Positions 8,898 through 17,858 of a stretch of DNA of 64,000 bases are shown here, in pieces (position 1 is the first letter of the stretch; each line of letters begins with the position of its first letter). The notes beneath the pieces were generated by a model that saw nothing but the letters and a program-made list of their open reading frames with translations, made no database searches and had not been told where the DNA came from. Origin of the DNA: Aquisphaera insulae (GTDB lineage: Bacteria; Planctomycetota; Planctomycetia; Isosphaerales; Isosphaeraceae). The translations under genes and the position numbers were made by a program. The stretch is taken from the NCBI RefSeq assembly GCF_011064615.1, contig NZ_JAALJH010000044.1, forward strand, positions 1 through 64,000, in the 5' to 3' direction.

Positions 8898-11800
8898 ATG
8901 AAGGCAGTATCTGGCAACGTGGGCACGCTGGCTCGGAACCTGGAAGCGGTCTTCGGTGGCTGCATGCCAGCCGCATCCTCCGAGGGCGACCTGCTGCGGC
9001 GGTTCGTCGTCGACGGGGATGAGGGGGCGTTCGCCGCGATCGTGGAGCGGCACGGGCCGATGGTGCTGGGCGTCTGCCGGCGGATCCTCGGGCCGGGGGC
9101 CGACTCCGACGACGCCTTTCAGGCCACGTTCCTGGTGCTGCTCCGCCGGGCCCGGTCGGTCGAGAGCCTGCCGGAGCTTGCCCCCTGGCTCCACGGCGTC
9201 GCCTGGCGGGTCGCCGCGCGGGCTCGCGCGGGGAAGGCGCGACGGCGGATCGAGGAGGCGAAGGCCGCCCGTGGGGAAGCGACCGGGCCGCATCCCGGAT
9301 CATCCGCGGAATCCGCGGAGGTCCGGTCGATCGTCGACGAGGAGATCGGCCGCCTGCCGGAGAAGTACCGCCTGCCGGTGGTCCTTTGCGGCCTAGAAGG
9401 TCTCTCGCGGGAAGACGCGGCCGACCGCCTTTGCTGGCGGCCCGGCGTCCTCCGGGGCCGCCTCCAGCGAGGGCGGGATCGGTTGCGGGACCGTCTGATC
9501 CGCCGCGGGCTGGCGCCGACGGCGGCCCTGGCGGTCGCCGAGGGCCTGGAAACGACGGCGCCGGCGGCGGTCGCGCCGGAGTTGCTCGCCGCGGCGCTGT
9601 CGGCCGTCGTTCGCGATCTGGCCGTCGGCGCGGTGGCGAAGGAAGTGACGCCGACTGCGGCGGCGACGCTGGCCGGGGCGTTCCTCCGCGGGCAACTCCT
9701 GGTGCGGACAACGGTTGCCGTGACCGTGCTGGCCGCGGCGGGACTGACGGTCGCGACGTTGTCCGCGCTCGTGCTGGCGGCCGGGCTGCGGACGGCCGAG
9801 CCGCCGGTGGTCGAAGCGCGACCGCAGGATGTACCGGTCTCGAAGGTCCGCCAGTTCGAGGTCAAGGTTGTTGGACCGGGCGGCAAGGCAATCCCAGAGG
9901 CGACGGTGGAGATCCAGACTCCGGAGCTGGGGATCCGACGGGGCAAGCTCGTCGGGCGGATGCTGTTCAGGAGTCTGTTCACGACCACAACCGATGGGCA
10001 AGGCGTGCTTGTCATCGATCTGCCACCCGACTGCAAGGACCTCCAGATCCTCGTGAAGAAGCAGGGCTACGGGCAATATTACGCGGAATGGCGATCAGGC
10101 GAGCACGCGACGGTGATCCCCGAACATGTTGCGGCCGAGCTCGATCCGGCCTGGCAGATCGGCGGGGTCGTCGTCGATCCCGACGGCAAGCCCGTGGTGG
10201 GAGCCTCCCTGGGGTTGAGCATCGCCATCAAGAACCCCCCCGGCCGCGCGATGCCACTTTATCGCGGAGACACGGCGACCACCGATCCCGAGGGACGATG
10301 GCGTTTCGAGGATGTCCCCCGGTCGATGGATCAGGTGGGGGTGGAGGTCAATCACCCAATGTTCCGTCCCCTCCGCCGGTCGCTTTCTCGTGCCGAGTTC
10401 GAGCGGACCGAGGGCCGCGATCCGTCCGCCCGGCTCGTCCTGGAGCGCGGCCTGATCGTCACGGGAAAGGTCACGGACCAGGCCGGCAAGCCGATCGCCG
10501 AGGCGATCGTTCGGACAAGGTTCAACAATGACCGACGCGAGGCACGAACGGCCCAGGACGGCTCCTATCGCCTGGTCGGCTGCGAGCCACAGATGGCACG
10601 AATCGTCGTCCTGGCGAAGGGCCATGCGACCGACATGAAGGAGCAACAACTTGCCGACGGCATGAGCCCCGTGGACTTCACCATGAAGCCTGCCGCCGGC
10701 CTCAAGGTCAAGGTCCTGGACGCGGCCGGCAAGCCGGTCCCGAAGGCCCGGATCTTCTTCCAGCGCTGGCGGGGGCCGTTCCGGTACTTCGAGTTCGACG
10801 GCGTGAACCAGTATGCGGACGACAATGGCGACTGGTCCTGGGACGAGGCGCCGCTCGACGACCTCGTCGCCGATATCTGCCCGCCCGGCGGCACGCAGCT
10901 TCCTGAACAGCCGATCCCGGCCCACGACGCCGCGAGGGTTGTCACCTTCCGCCTGCCGCCGACGCTTGTCATCGCCGGGCAGGTTGTGGACGCGGAGACG
11001 AAGGAGCCGATCCGGACCTTCCGCGTCGTCCCCGGGGGGAGGTGGGACGCCAACAACCAGTTGAGCTGGTCCGACCAGGAGAGCTTCCCGGCATCGGACG
11101 GGCGGTTCGAATACCGCCCCTCACGGCCCGATTCGGTGACGCTCGTCCGCGTCGAGGCCGACGGCTACGCCAGCCTCGTCTCGCGAGACGTGCGACGCGA
11201 CGAGGGGGACGTTTCCCTCCGGCTCGAGCTCAGGAGGGCCCGCGGGCTCGTCGGCAAGGTGCTGACCCCGAAGAACCAGGCCGCCGCCGGCGCGAGCCTC
11301 GCGGTCGGCGTCGAGGGGACCCAGGTCGTCGTCGGGAACGGCGAGTTCGAGTCGAACACCGACTGCAGGCGAGCCACGGCCGATGACCTGGGCCGATTCT
11401 CGCTCCCCGCCCAGGCGGGCGACTTCCAGCTCGTTATCCTGCATCCGGAGGGATACGCCTGGATCGACTCGCCGGCGACATGGGAGACGGTTCGCCTCAT
11501 TCGTCTCGAGCCCTGGGCTCGCATCGAAGGGACCTTCCGCATCGGGACGAAGCCGGCGGCCCATGTCCCGATCAGCGTGCGTGTCGTGCCGAACCGACCC
11601 GGACCAGCCGGCAAGGGAGGCCCTCGCATCCTGAACTGGAACCACGAGGCCGTCAGCGGCCCCGACGGCGGATTCGCCTTCGATCGCGTTCTCCCCGGCA
11701 AGGGAATCATCGGAAGGGACATCACCTTCATGGTGGACCAGGGCGCCACCGAGGTCACGTCCTCGTGCAAGATCCGCGTCGACCTCCCCGGTGGCCGGAC

Positions 11801-12158
11801 GACGAAGGTCGATCTCGGCGGCAGCGGCCGGGCCATCGTCGGCCGGCTGGAGTTGCCTGACGGCGTCGGCGAGAAGGTGCCGTGGAGTTTCGCCAACATC
11901 GACGGGGGACGCGAGGCCGCGGACTCGGACGGCTTCCCCCGCCTCACGGTCACCGTGGCCCCGGACGGCCGCTTCCGGATCGACGACGTCCCGCCGGGCA
12001 GGTATCGCCTGGTCGCCCGCTTCGGCTCCTACGAGGTTACCCGCCGGCAAGGGCTCGAGGGCTTCACGTGCACTCGGGCCGTCGATGTCCCCGCGGCCGA
12101 TCGCGGGCCGGCGAACACGCCGGTGGACCTGGGAGTGATGAAGATGGAGAAGAAGTGA
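8898..12158 (+). CDS. ECF-type sigma factor fused through a membrane helix to carboxypeptidase-regulatory-like repeats
   Basis: 1086 aa. Residues ~25-90 match sigma-70 region 2 (ERHGPMVLGVCRRILG, DDAFQATFLVLLRRA). Residues ~152-204 match region 4 (LPEKYRLPVVLCGLEGLSRE and the following helix-turn-helix). A hydrophobic helix lies at about 267-299. The remaining ~770 residues are repeated CPR beta-sandwich domains with the DPDGKPV...A signature. Topology therefore places the sigma domain in the cytoplasm and the repeats outside, suggesting a membrane-tethered sigma factor. The start at 8898 follows GGGGGAG and gives the usual family N-terminus; ATG 8862 is an in-frame alternative with GGAGAG. 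Upstream codons merely translate the operators. Probably under BlaI control. Confidence 0.8.
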   Translation: MKAVSGNVGTLARNLEAVFGGCMPAASSEGDLLRRFVVDGDEGAFAAIVERHGPMVLGVCRRILGPGADSDDAFQATFLVLLRRARSVESLPELAPWLHGVAWRVAARARAGKARRRIEEAKAARGEATGPHPGSSAESAEVRSIVDEEIGRLPEKYRLPVVLCGLEGLSREDAADRLCWRPGVLRGRLQRGRDRLRDRLIRRGLAPTAALAVAEGLETTAPAAVAPELLAAALSAVVRDLAVGAVAKEVTPTAAATLAGAFLRGQLLVRTTVAVTVLAAAGLTVATLSALVLAAGLRTAEPPVVEARPQDVPVSKVRQFEVKVVGPGGKAIPEATVEIQTPELGIRRGKLVGRMLFRSLFTTTTDGQGVLVIDLPPDCKDLQILVKKQGYGQYYAEWRSGEHATVIPEHVAAELDPAWQIGGVVVDPDGKPVVGASLGLSIAIKNPPGRAMPLYRGDTATTDPEGRWRFEDVPRSMDQVGVEVNHPMFRPLRRSLSRAEFERTEGRDPSARLVLERGLIVTGKVTDQAGKPIAEAIVRTRFNNDRREARTAQDGSYRLVGCEPQMARIVVLAKGHATDMKEQQLADGMSPVDFTMKPAAGLKVKVLDAAGKPVPKARIFFQRWRGPFRYFEFDGVNQYADDNGDWSWDEAPLDDLVADICPPGGTQLPEQPIPAHDAARVVTFRLPPTLVIAGQVVDAETKEPIRTFRVVPGGRWDANNQLSWSDQESFPASDGRFEYRPSRPDSVTLVRVEADGYASLVSRDVRRDEGDVSLRLELRRARGLVGKVLTPKNQAAAGASLAVGVEGTQVVVGNGEFESNTDCRRATADDLGRFSLPAQAGDFQLVILHPEGYAWIDSPATWETVRLIRLEPWARIEGTFRIGTKPAAHVPISVRVVPNRPGPAGKGGPRILNWNHEAVSGPDGGFAFDRVLPGKGIIGRDITFMVDQGATEVTSSCKIRVDLPGGRTTKVDLGGSGRAIVGRLELPDGVGEKVPWSFANIDGGREAADSDGFPRLTVTVAPDGRFRIDDVPPGRYRLVARFGSYEVTRRQGLEGFTCTRAVDVPAADRGPANTPVDLGVMKMEKK

Positions 12159-12179
12159 GGCTCATTCCGGGTGATGGGT

Positions 12180-12683
12180 TCAACGCAGGAGCTTCGCCAC
12201 CGTCGCCATCGGCAAGTAGAGATGTCTCGGATCATCGAGCAGCGGGGTGAACTCGTGGTGGGCGTAGAAGTGAATGGCCGCATCATCCAGGGCATCGACG
12301 ACGATGGCGTGAACTCCCAGGTTCGCGGAGAGATTCAGCGAACGTTGGAGGGCGTCGAAGAGGAGTCCCTGGCCCAGGCCCTTCCCCTGCGCCGATTGAT
12401 CGACGGCCAGTCGAGCGAGAAGCACGACCGGGACCGGGTGGCTGGGGAGCTTGCGTGAAGCCTTCGGGGGGAGGTTCGCGTAGTCGATCGAGCCGGCCGC
12501 GAGCGTGTAGTAGCCGATCACGCGCGTCTCGCCTGGAGCCATCGCAACGAACGTCTTGCCGAGCTTCCGCGATTCATACTGGCCGGCACGAAGCCGCAAG
12601 AAATCATCGAGCACCGGCCGGCCGCATGAGAAGCCCGAGCGGTCGTGAACGCCGGCGAGCGGTTCGACGATCCAGTCAACCAC
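12180..12683 (-). CDS. GNAT acetyltransferase, probable TacT-like toxin
   Basis: 167 aa. A GNAT fold is indicated by the acetyl-CoA motif VDQSAQGKGLGQGLL and a late FYAHHEF segment with the Tyr used as general acid. The N-terminus (SGFSCGRPVLDDFL) matches toxin GNATs of the TacT/AtaT group, which acetylate the amino group of charged aminoacyl-tRNA and stop translation. It begins at GTG (12683) inside the 3' end of the antitoxin gene, overlapping by 8 nt, so translation is likely coupled. Toxin activity rests on family and gene order. It converges on the sigma-fusion gene with a 21-nt gap. Confidence 0.8.
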   Translation of the reverse strand: MVDWIVEPLAGVHDRSGFSCGRPVLDDFLRLRAGQYESRKLGKTFVAMAPGETRVIGYYTLAAGSIDYANLPPKASRKLPSHPVPVVLLARLAVDQSAQGKGLGQGLLFDALQRSLNLSANLGVHAIVVDALDDAAIHFYAHHEFTPLLDDPRHLYLPMATVAKLLR

Positions 12684-12960
12684 GACGAGCCTTGTGGCGG
12701 GCGGCCGCCTTCAAAAGTGTCGGGCCTGGCTCCGGAGGATTGGCCAGGAGATCCAGGAAGCGATCACGATCGCGATCCGAGAGCGTGGTCTTCGCCTCCT
12801 CCGCAAACGGCAGGTCATCCTCCGCAACAACGCGAGCCCGCCGGATCCGGACCTCCGTTTCGCTCACGTGCTCCAGGATCACCGTGGCGTTGGCGAATGA
12901 CTTGGGCAGGATGACGCGAGCCTTGGCATCGGTCATGCGCGTTTCGGACTCCATGATCAT
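12676..12960 (-). CDS. Probable antitoxin with DUF1778-like C-terminus
   Basis: 94 aa from ATG 12960, which has AGGAG 4 nt upstream; ATG 12954 is equally possible. The C-terminal half (LSDRDRDRFLDLLANPPEPG) closely matches the toxin-neutralising tail of DUF1778/TacA antitoxins. The N-terminal half (ARVILPKSFANATVILEHV) does not look like the usual ribbon-helix-helix; its short beta pattern with VILP recalls AbrB/MazE-type swapped-hairpin domains. It lies directly upstream of the GNAT toxin and overlaps it. It would bind both toxin and its own promoter. Antitoxin role is likely; the DNA-binding fold is inference. Confidence 0.7.
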   Translation of the reverse strand: MIMESETRMTDAKARVILPKSFANATVILEHVSETEVRIRRARVVAEDDLPFAEEAKTTLSDRDRDRFLDLLANPPEPGPTLLKAAARHKARRG

Positions 12961-13103
12961 CGCACTCCTGGAAGGTTGATCATCGATCTTAACTCTTGTG
13001 GGATGCTGAAGCAAGTGGGACGAATCCACCTGAGGATGCTGGCTGGACGAAATGCCGCTTCTTTCTCTGGACAAGTTGCCCCGTCACGTCACCAGTATCT
13101 GTC

Positions 13104-13628
13104 ATGAGCGACCAACCGACGACCGAGGAGCTGGTCCGACGGGCCATGGGCGGCGACATCGCGGCCTTCGGATCGCTCTACGACCGCACGGTGCGGCTGG
13201 TCCGGGCGGTCGCGGCGGATGCCGGACGTGATGCGGCGGAGGACGTGACGCATGAGACGTTCCTGAGGGCCTTCCGGACGCTGAGGACGCTCCGCGACCC
13301 GGCACGGTTCGCCCCGTGGCTCGTGGGCATCGCCCGGCTCGTCGTGCGGGAACAACGGCGAGTCCGCAGGTTCGAGCCGTTGCCCGAACAGGGCCCGGTG
13401 CAGGTGGGGGCCGGCAGCCAGGACGAGGACGCCGAGGATCTCCTCCGCCTCGTCGCCCGGCTGCCGGAGGAGGAACGGCTCGCGGTCCGGTTCTTCTTCC
13501 TCAACGAGCGGAGCATCGAGGACACGGCGCGGCTGCTCAACCGGTCCCGGTCCGGCACTTACGCCGTCCTGCAACGGGCGAAGGCACGGCTGGCGAGGTG
13601 GCTTCAGGAATGTGGGGTGAGCCGATGA
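13104..13628 (+). CDS. ECF RNA polymerase sigma factor
   Basis: 174 aa. Region 2 is seen in FGSLYDRTVRLVRAV and AEDVTHETFLRAFRTL, with the promoter -10 recognition helix following. Region 4 is ARLPEEERLAVRFFFLNERS and a helix-turn-helix DTARLLNRSRSGTYAVLQRA. This is a normal, compact ECF factor without extension. Its stop overlaps the start of the next gene as ATGA (13625-13628), typical of a sigma factor and its membrane partner. No Shine-Dalgarno is evident before the chosen ATG; an in-frame ATG at 12996 gives an unlikely Cys/Trp-rich N-terminus. Confidence 0.88.
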   Translation: MSDQPTTEELVRRAMGGDIAAFGSLYDRTVRLVRAVAADAGRDAAEDVTHETFLRAFRTLRTLRDPARFAPWLVGIARLVVREQRRVRRFEPLPEQGPVQVGAGSQDEDAEDLLRLVARLPEEERLAVRFFFLNERSIEDTARLLNRSRSGTYAVLQRAKARLARWLQECGVSR

Positions 13629-14875
13629 GCGATCTCGACGACGAACAGCTCGATCGCCTCGAATCCGCCCACGCGGTCTTCGCGAGGGCCGACGGAGCCG
13701 CCCGTGCGCGGCTCCTTGCGGCATTGGCGGCGGACGTCCCGCCGGCAACTTTTGTCCGCAAGTCGAGGATCGAGCTCATGAAACGCTACGCCCCCGGCGG
13801 CGCGATCGCCGCAACCGTGCTCATCGCCGCGTGCATCGCCTGGATCTTGAGCCAGCCCCCGCACCTGTTCGCCCAGGTCGCCGGCGCCATGTCTCGGGCT
13901 CAGGGATTCCGGTGCGACATGATCCAAGTCTCGCCTGGCTACAACAACACCGAGAACGCGGAACTGGTAGCCCATGTCTTCTGGAACCCTTCCGGCGAGG
14001 AACGGCTGGATCACCTCCAGGACGACAGGCTCGATGAGAGCCTCATCTTCCGCCCCGGTCAGAACGGCCTGCGCATCTCGCACGGTAACAGGCAATTCCG
14101 CATCGCCCCGAAGTCGTCCTCTCGGGAGTACTCCATCGGCCTCTTCGGCGGCCTCGGCAACTACCGCGGCAAGGCCGAGCCGATCCCCGGCGCGAAGGAG
14201 ATTCGCGGCGTGAAGGCCGAGGGCTTCACCGTACCGTGGCCCACCATCGTCGGCGATGACACCCACCCCGACGCGAAGGTCCAGGTCTGGATCGACCGGG
14301 CGACGAGCCTCCCCGTCCGGGTCGATCTCGTCGGCATGGCCCCCGCTCCCCACACCAACGTCGTCATGCGGTTCGAGGACTTCCGCTGGGGGCCGCAGGA
14401 TCCCGCGCTCTTCGATATCACGCCGCCGGCCGACTACGCGAAGATGCCGACCAGCCACATCAAGGCGGATCAGATCACCCAGTACCTCAAGGACGGACTC
14501 GCCATCTTCGCGAAGTACAACGACGGCAAGTACCCGGCCGTGAAATACGTCTACGGCGACCAGCAAGGTGAGGCCCTCCGCTCGCTGATGAAGATGCCCC
14601 GCGAGGCGCAGGGCTGGGCCCTCAACGACGATCTCGAATGGCGGAAGACGAAGGAGGGCGAGTTCGCCTACGGGTCATATTGCCTCTCCTGGATCAACTC
14701 CCTCCAGCGTGATTTCCCCGAGGCCGTCTACAACGGCAAGACCGTCACCCCCAGGGACGCCGGCAAGGTCCTCGTCCGCTGGCAGCTCGACGACGGCGAT
14801 TACCGCGTGATCTTCGGCGATCTCACCTCGGCCACGGTTCCGGCGGACCGACTCCGCGAGATCGAGGGGCGATGA
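13625..14875 (+). CDS. Membrane-anchored LolA-like protein, possible anti-sigma partner
   Basis: 416 aa. A short cytoplasmic N-terminus (about 55 residues, DDEQLDRLESAHAVFARAD) precedes one membrane helix near residues 58-76. The outer part resembles the LolA/LolB-like fold found in DUF2092 and outer-membrane lipoprotein-sorting proteins (QGFRCDMIQVSP, WIDRATSLPVRVDL, FEDFRWGPQDPALFDITPP). Similar proteins often follow ECF sigma genes in planctomycetes. The four-base overlap with the sigma gene indicates co-translation, so an anti-sigma or sensor role is inferred. No zinc anti-sigma HxxxCxxC motif was seen in the short cytoplasmic part. Confidence 0.65.
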   Translation: MSDLDDEQLDRLESAHAVFARADGAARARLLAALAADVPPATFVRKSRIELMKRYAPGGAIAATVLIAACIAWILSQPPHLFAQVAGAMSRAQGFRCDMIQVSPGYNNTENAELVAHVFWNPSGEERLDHLQDDRLDESLIFRPGQNGLRISHGNRQFRIAPKSSSREYSIGLFGGLGNYRGKAEPIPGAKEIRGVKAEGFTVPWPTIVGDDTHPDAKVQVWIDRATSLPVRVDLVGMAPAPHTNVVMRFEDFRWGPQDPALFDITPPADYAKMPTSHIKADQITQYLKDGLAIFAKYNDGKYPAVKYVYGDQQGEALRSLMKMPREAQGWALNDDLEWRKTKEGEFAYGSYCLSWINSLQRDFPEAVYNGKTVTPRDAGKVLVRWQLDDGDYRVIFGDLTSATVPADRLREIEGR

Positions 14876-14885
14876 GGTACAATGG

Positions 14886-14912
14886 GGCCCCGGCGCGGCC
14901 AGCGCCGGGGCC
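14886..14912 (+). terminator. Strong GC hairpin, probable terminator
   Basis: An 11-bp perfect stem (GGCCCCGGCGC / GCGCCGGGGCC) with a 5-nt loop begins 10 nt after the stop of the LolA-like gene. The following run (TCGTTG) is only weakly U-rich, so termination efficiency is uncertain. Confidence 0.55.
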
Positions 14913-14955
14913 TCGTTGACGATCGCCGACGATCCCCCAAGAAACGCGACCGCTC

Positions 14956-16779
14956 ATGAACTGCAAGACAGACCTGGTGCCGTGTCTCGTCGGACTCACG
15001 TTCCTCTTCCTTCTGGATCCGGCGAGCCCCGCCTCGGAATTCGGCCTGAAGTCGTGGCGCGTCGAATCGTCGGTCTCGTCCGAAACCGTCACCGAAGCCC
15101 TCCGGCATTTCCAGAGTCGAGTTCGAGACCTGGGCGGGCCGGCTCCCGAGGACCCGAACCATCCCGGCCCGATGACGCGCCTGGTCGTCGCGGAGGATCG
15201 CGACAACCCCTCGTTTACGGGCCTGCCGCCATCCCGGCGCGATGAGGCCTACCTGTTCGAGTCCGAAAAATCGGGGCTGGTGACGCTCCTCGCCGCGACG
15301 TCGGCGGGGCTTGTGCACGGGATCTCGGACCTGGAGACGAGGCTCCGTGCAAACCCGGGCGGAGTGCGGATCGCGTTCCCGGAATGGTCCGAGGGCAAGG
15401 CAGGGCGGCTCCTCGAATCGCCGGCGATCCGCGGCCGCGGCGAGTACCTCAACATCGGCTACGACCTGCCGGGCATCACGCCTCATCGGTGGGACACGGC
15501 CAGATGGCACTGGTACGTCGACCGACTGGTCCTGGCACGTCTCAATCGCTGGTACTTTTACCTCTGGATCGATGGGCAATCGATGTTCTCCGGCTCGAAG
15601 CTGGCGGAGAAGCCGGAGAACCGTCGGCTTCACGAGGGGGTCCGCGAGGCCATTCGGTACGCGCACCGGCGCGGGCTGAAGGTGACGTTCATGGTCTCGC
15701 CGACGATGATGCCGAAGGATCTCTGGCTGGCCCGCCCGGACTGGAAGGCGGACATCAAGTATGCGCGGGATGGCTTCGCCTGCGTCTGCCCCAATGCTCC
15801 GGGTGCCTGGGACACGATGAAGGCCGTCTGGCAGGCCGAAATGGACTGGTTTCGCGAGGCCGACGCCGTCCAGGTCTGGTTCTACGACCCCGGCGGCTGC
15901 TGGTGCGAGCAGTACGGCTGCAAGCCCCACCAGGCCGAAAGCCTGGCCCGCCAGGTCCGCGAGTTCGGCTCCCTGTTCCGGCAGCTCAACCCGGCCGCGG
16001 AGGTGGAATACAACTTCTGGCCCCTCTCGCTCTGGGAGGCGGAGATGAAGGTCCAGGTCCGGGAAGACCTTGCTCGACGCATCCTGGCGGATTCGCCGAC
16101 ACCCGCGCAAGCCATCACCGCCGTGGGCACACCGGAGGGCGTGCCGATCCCGGTTCCGGACCTGGAGCAGCGGCTGGGAATGCGAGCCGCCGGGTTCCTC
16201 TTCTGCACGAACCCGGAGTCGAGCTACGTCTTTCCCACGCCGCACCTGCGCTATCTCCATCGCTGGGCCCAGGGCTCGCGGCGATTGGGGCTCGACGCCG
16301 TCTTCGGCCATCGGCTCGAGGCTCGCACCCGCGATTCGGGCACGTTCCTGATGGGGCAATGGTTGTGGGACCCGGACCAGCCCGCCGACCAGGTGGTCCG
16401 CCGGTTCAGCGAGTGGCAGACCGCCGACGATGTCGCGGGCCGTCGGCTGTCGGAAGCCATCGGCCTCCTCGACGAGCTCGATAGGGGGATCAATCCCGAG
16501 CTGGGGCGTAAGCTCGATGACTCGCTCTCCTCGCTCCTGCCCTCGTTGCCCTCGGCCTGCCGCGAGGACCTCGAATACTGGCCTGCCGTGGGGGCGGCCC
16601 TGCACGCGATCGCCGCGTCCGAGGGCGCCGATGGCCCTGGTCTGGATGCGTTCGCCGACCGGTTCACGAAGGCGCTTGCGAAGAGCGCGACGTTTGCTCC
16701 GCTCGTGCCTCGTGCCGGGGAACTCTTCCGAAGTTATCGAACGATGATCCGGAAGGTCTGGGAGAAGGAGGTCTACTGA
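14956..16779 (+). CDS. Secreted glycoside hydrolase-like protein (GH20b/GH67-like)
   Basis: 607 aa with an N-terminal signal peptide (hydrophobic LVPCLVGLTFLFLL, cleavage near ASPAS). Residues ~35-140 look like the small alpha/beta domain that precedes GH20 and GH67 barrels (SGLVTLLAATSAGLVHGISD resembles the family's hexosaminidase N-domain pattern). The central part is probably a TIM barrel (GEYLNIGYDLPG, LVLARLNRWYFYLWIDGQ, ADAVQVWFYDPGGCWCEQYGC). The cysteine-rich WFYDPGGCWCE segment sits where barrel catalytic acids often occur. The C-terminal third is helical. Likely acts on an extracellular uronide- or hexosamine-containing glycan, but the substrate and catalytic residues are not established. 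Confidence 0.6.
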   Translation: MNCKTDLVPCLVGLTFLFLLDPASPASEFGLKSWRVESSVSSETVTEALRHFQSRVRDLGGPAPEDPNHPGPMTRLVVAEDRDNPSFTGLPPSRRDEAYLFESEKSGLVTLLAATSAGLVHGISDLETRLRANPGGVRIAFPEWSEGKAGRLLESPAIRGRGEYLNIGYDLPGITPHRWDTARWHWYVDRLVLARLNRWYFYLWIDGQSMFSGSKLAEKPENRRLHEGVREAIRYAHRRGLKVTFMVSPTMMPKDLWLARPDWKADIKYARDGFACVCPNAPGAWDTMKAVWQAEMDWFREADAVQVWFYDPGGCWCEQYGCKPHQAESLARQVREFGSLFRQLNPAAEVEYNFWPLSLWEAEMKVQVREDLARRILADSPTPAQAITAVGTPEGVPIPVPDLEQRLGMRAAGFLFCTNPESSYVFPTPHLRYLHRWAQGSRRLGLDAVFGHRLEARTRDSGTFLMGQWLWDPDQPADQVVRRFSEWQTADDVAGRRLSEAIGLLDELDRGINPELGRKLDDSLSSLLPSLPSACREDLEYWPAVGAALHAIAASEGADGPGLDAFADRFTKALAKSATFAPLVPRAGELFRSYRTMIRKVWEKEVY

Positions 16780-16813
16780 CCTGGCATGACGACCGAGTCT
16801 GGACCTTCAGATC

Positions 16814-16852
16814 GGACAGGCGGGCAAGCGCATGGCCCTGGCCCGCCTGTCC
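16814..16852. terminator. Long hairpin between convergent genes
   Basis: A perfect 12-bp stem (GGACAGGCGGGC / GCCCGCCTGTCC) with a 15-nt loop lies in the 100-bp gap between the 3' ends of the glycosidase-like gene and the methyltransferase gene. There is no U-tract on either strand. It could serve as a bidirectional terminator or 3'-end stabiliser. Confidence 0.45.
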
Positions 16853-16879
16853 TCGGGTCGCGATCCGACAACGGTCCTT

Positions 16880-17710
16880 TCAGGCTCGTTCGCGAGCCGA
16901 CCTGGCCCGATGGACCTCGTAGAGCAAGAGACTGCCGGCCACGGCCAGATTCAGCGAGTCCGCCGCGCCGACCATCGGGATCCGGACCAGGTCCGAGCAG
17001 AGGTCGCGCTGGTAGGCGGTCAACCCCTGCCGCTCCTCGCCCAGGATCAGGATCGAAGGGCGGGGGAACGGAAATCGATGCAGCTCGGCCGGCCCATCGG
17101 GCGAGGCGCCGACGACCCGGCAGCGGTGGCGGCGGAGCCAGTGCCTGAGGCTCCCCGCGCTCGTCCGGATGAACGATTGCCGGAACAGTGCCCCCATCGA
17201 GGCCCGGACGACGGCGGGGCTGAACGGATCGACGTGCGGCCCGACCAGGATGAATCCGGAGCCGCCGATGGCCTCGGACGTCCGGATCAGGGTGCCCAGG
17301 TTCCCATCCGAGTGGACCGATTCGAGGATGATCCAGCACAACCCGGCCCGCGGCGAGGCACCGTGCAGGGGTGTCCAGCGCTGGGCGACCACGGCACCGA
17401 CCCCGGAGGCATGCTTCGTGGTGGAAACCGATCGGAAGGTCTCGGGTGTGACCTCGATCGTTGGGAGGCCGCCGCGGCGTCGATCGCGGACCAGCTTGCG
17501 GGCGATGGGAACGGTGAGGAGCTTGTCGCTGTAAAGGATCGTCGTGAGGGCAAGTCCACTCTCGATCGCGTGGACGACGTTCCTCACGCCCTCGACGAAG
17601 AAGGCTCGGCGGGCATCGCGGTGGGCGCGGTCGGACTGGAGCCGACGGATCTCGTCGAGCGTGGCGCGGACGATGGGCGGACATTCATGGTATTCAGCTT
17701 CATGCGGCAT
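16880..17710 (-). CDS. TrmH/SpoU-family RNA 2'-O-methyltransferase
   Basis: 276 aa from ATG 17710; an upstream in-frame ATG at 17779 would add 23 residues, and neither has a good Shine-Dalgarno. An N-terminal substrate-binding domain (ARRAFFVEGVRNVVHAIESG) is followed by the knotted SPOUT methyltransferase domain. All three SpoU motifs are visible: DGNLGTLIRTSEAIGG, ILILGEERQGL and IPMVGAADSLNLAVAGSLLL. Such enzymes methylate ribose in tRNA or 23S rRNA using S-adenosylmethionine. The exact target nucleotide cannot be read from sequence. It is a single gene, transcribed convergently with the preceding one. Confidence 0.88.
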   Translation of the reverse strand: MPHEAEYHECPPIVRATLDEIRRLQSDRAHRDARRAFFVEGVRNVVHAIESGLALTTILYSDKLLTVPIARKLVRDRRRGGLPTIEVTPETFRSVSTTKHASGVGAVVAQRWTPLHGASPRAGLCWIILESVHSDGNLGTLIRTSEAIGGSGFILVGPHVDPFSPAVVRASMGALFRQSFIRTSAGSLRHWLRRHRCRVVGASPDGPAELHRFPFPRPSILILGEERQGLTAYQRDLCSDLVRIPMVGAADSLNLAVAGSLLLYEVHRARSARERA

Positions 17711-17858
17711 TCTCCCGGTACATTGAGCCTGGGGCTCGGTCTGGTGAGGGGCGAGGTCGTCACGCGGCGGTCGACTCAAGCCGTCGCACGTTCAGGGCGT
17801 GGACTTCGCCTCGTCAAGGATAACGCCTTGAGCGAGCCCCGGCTATCTCCAGGGCGAT

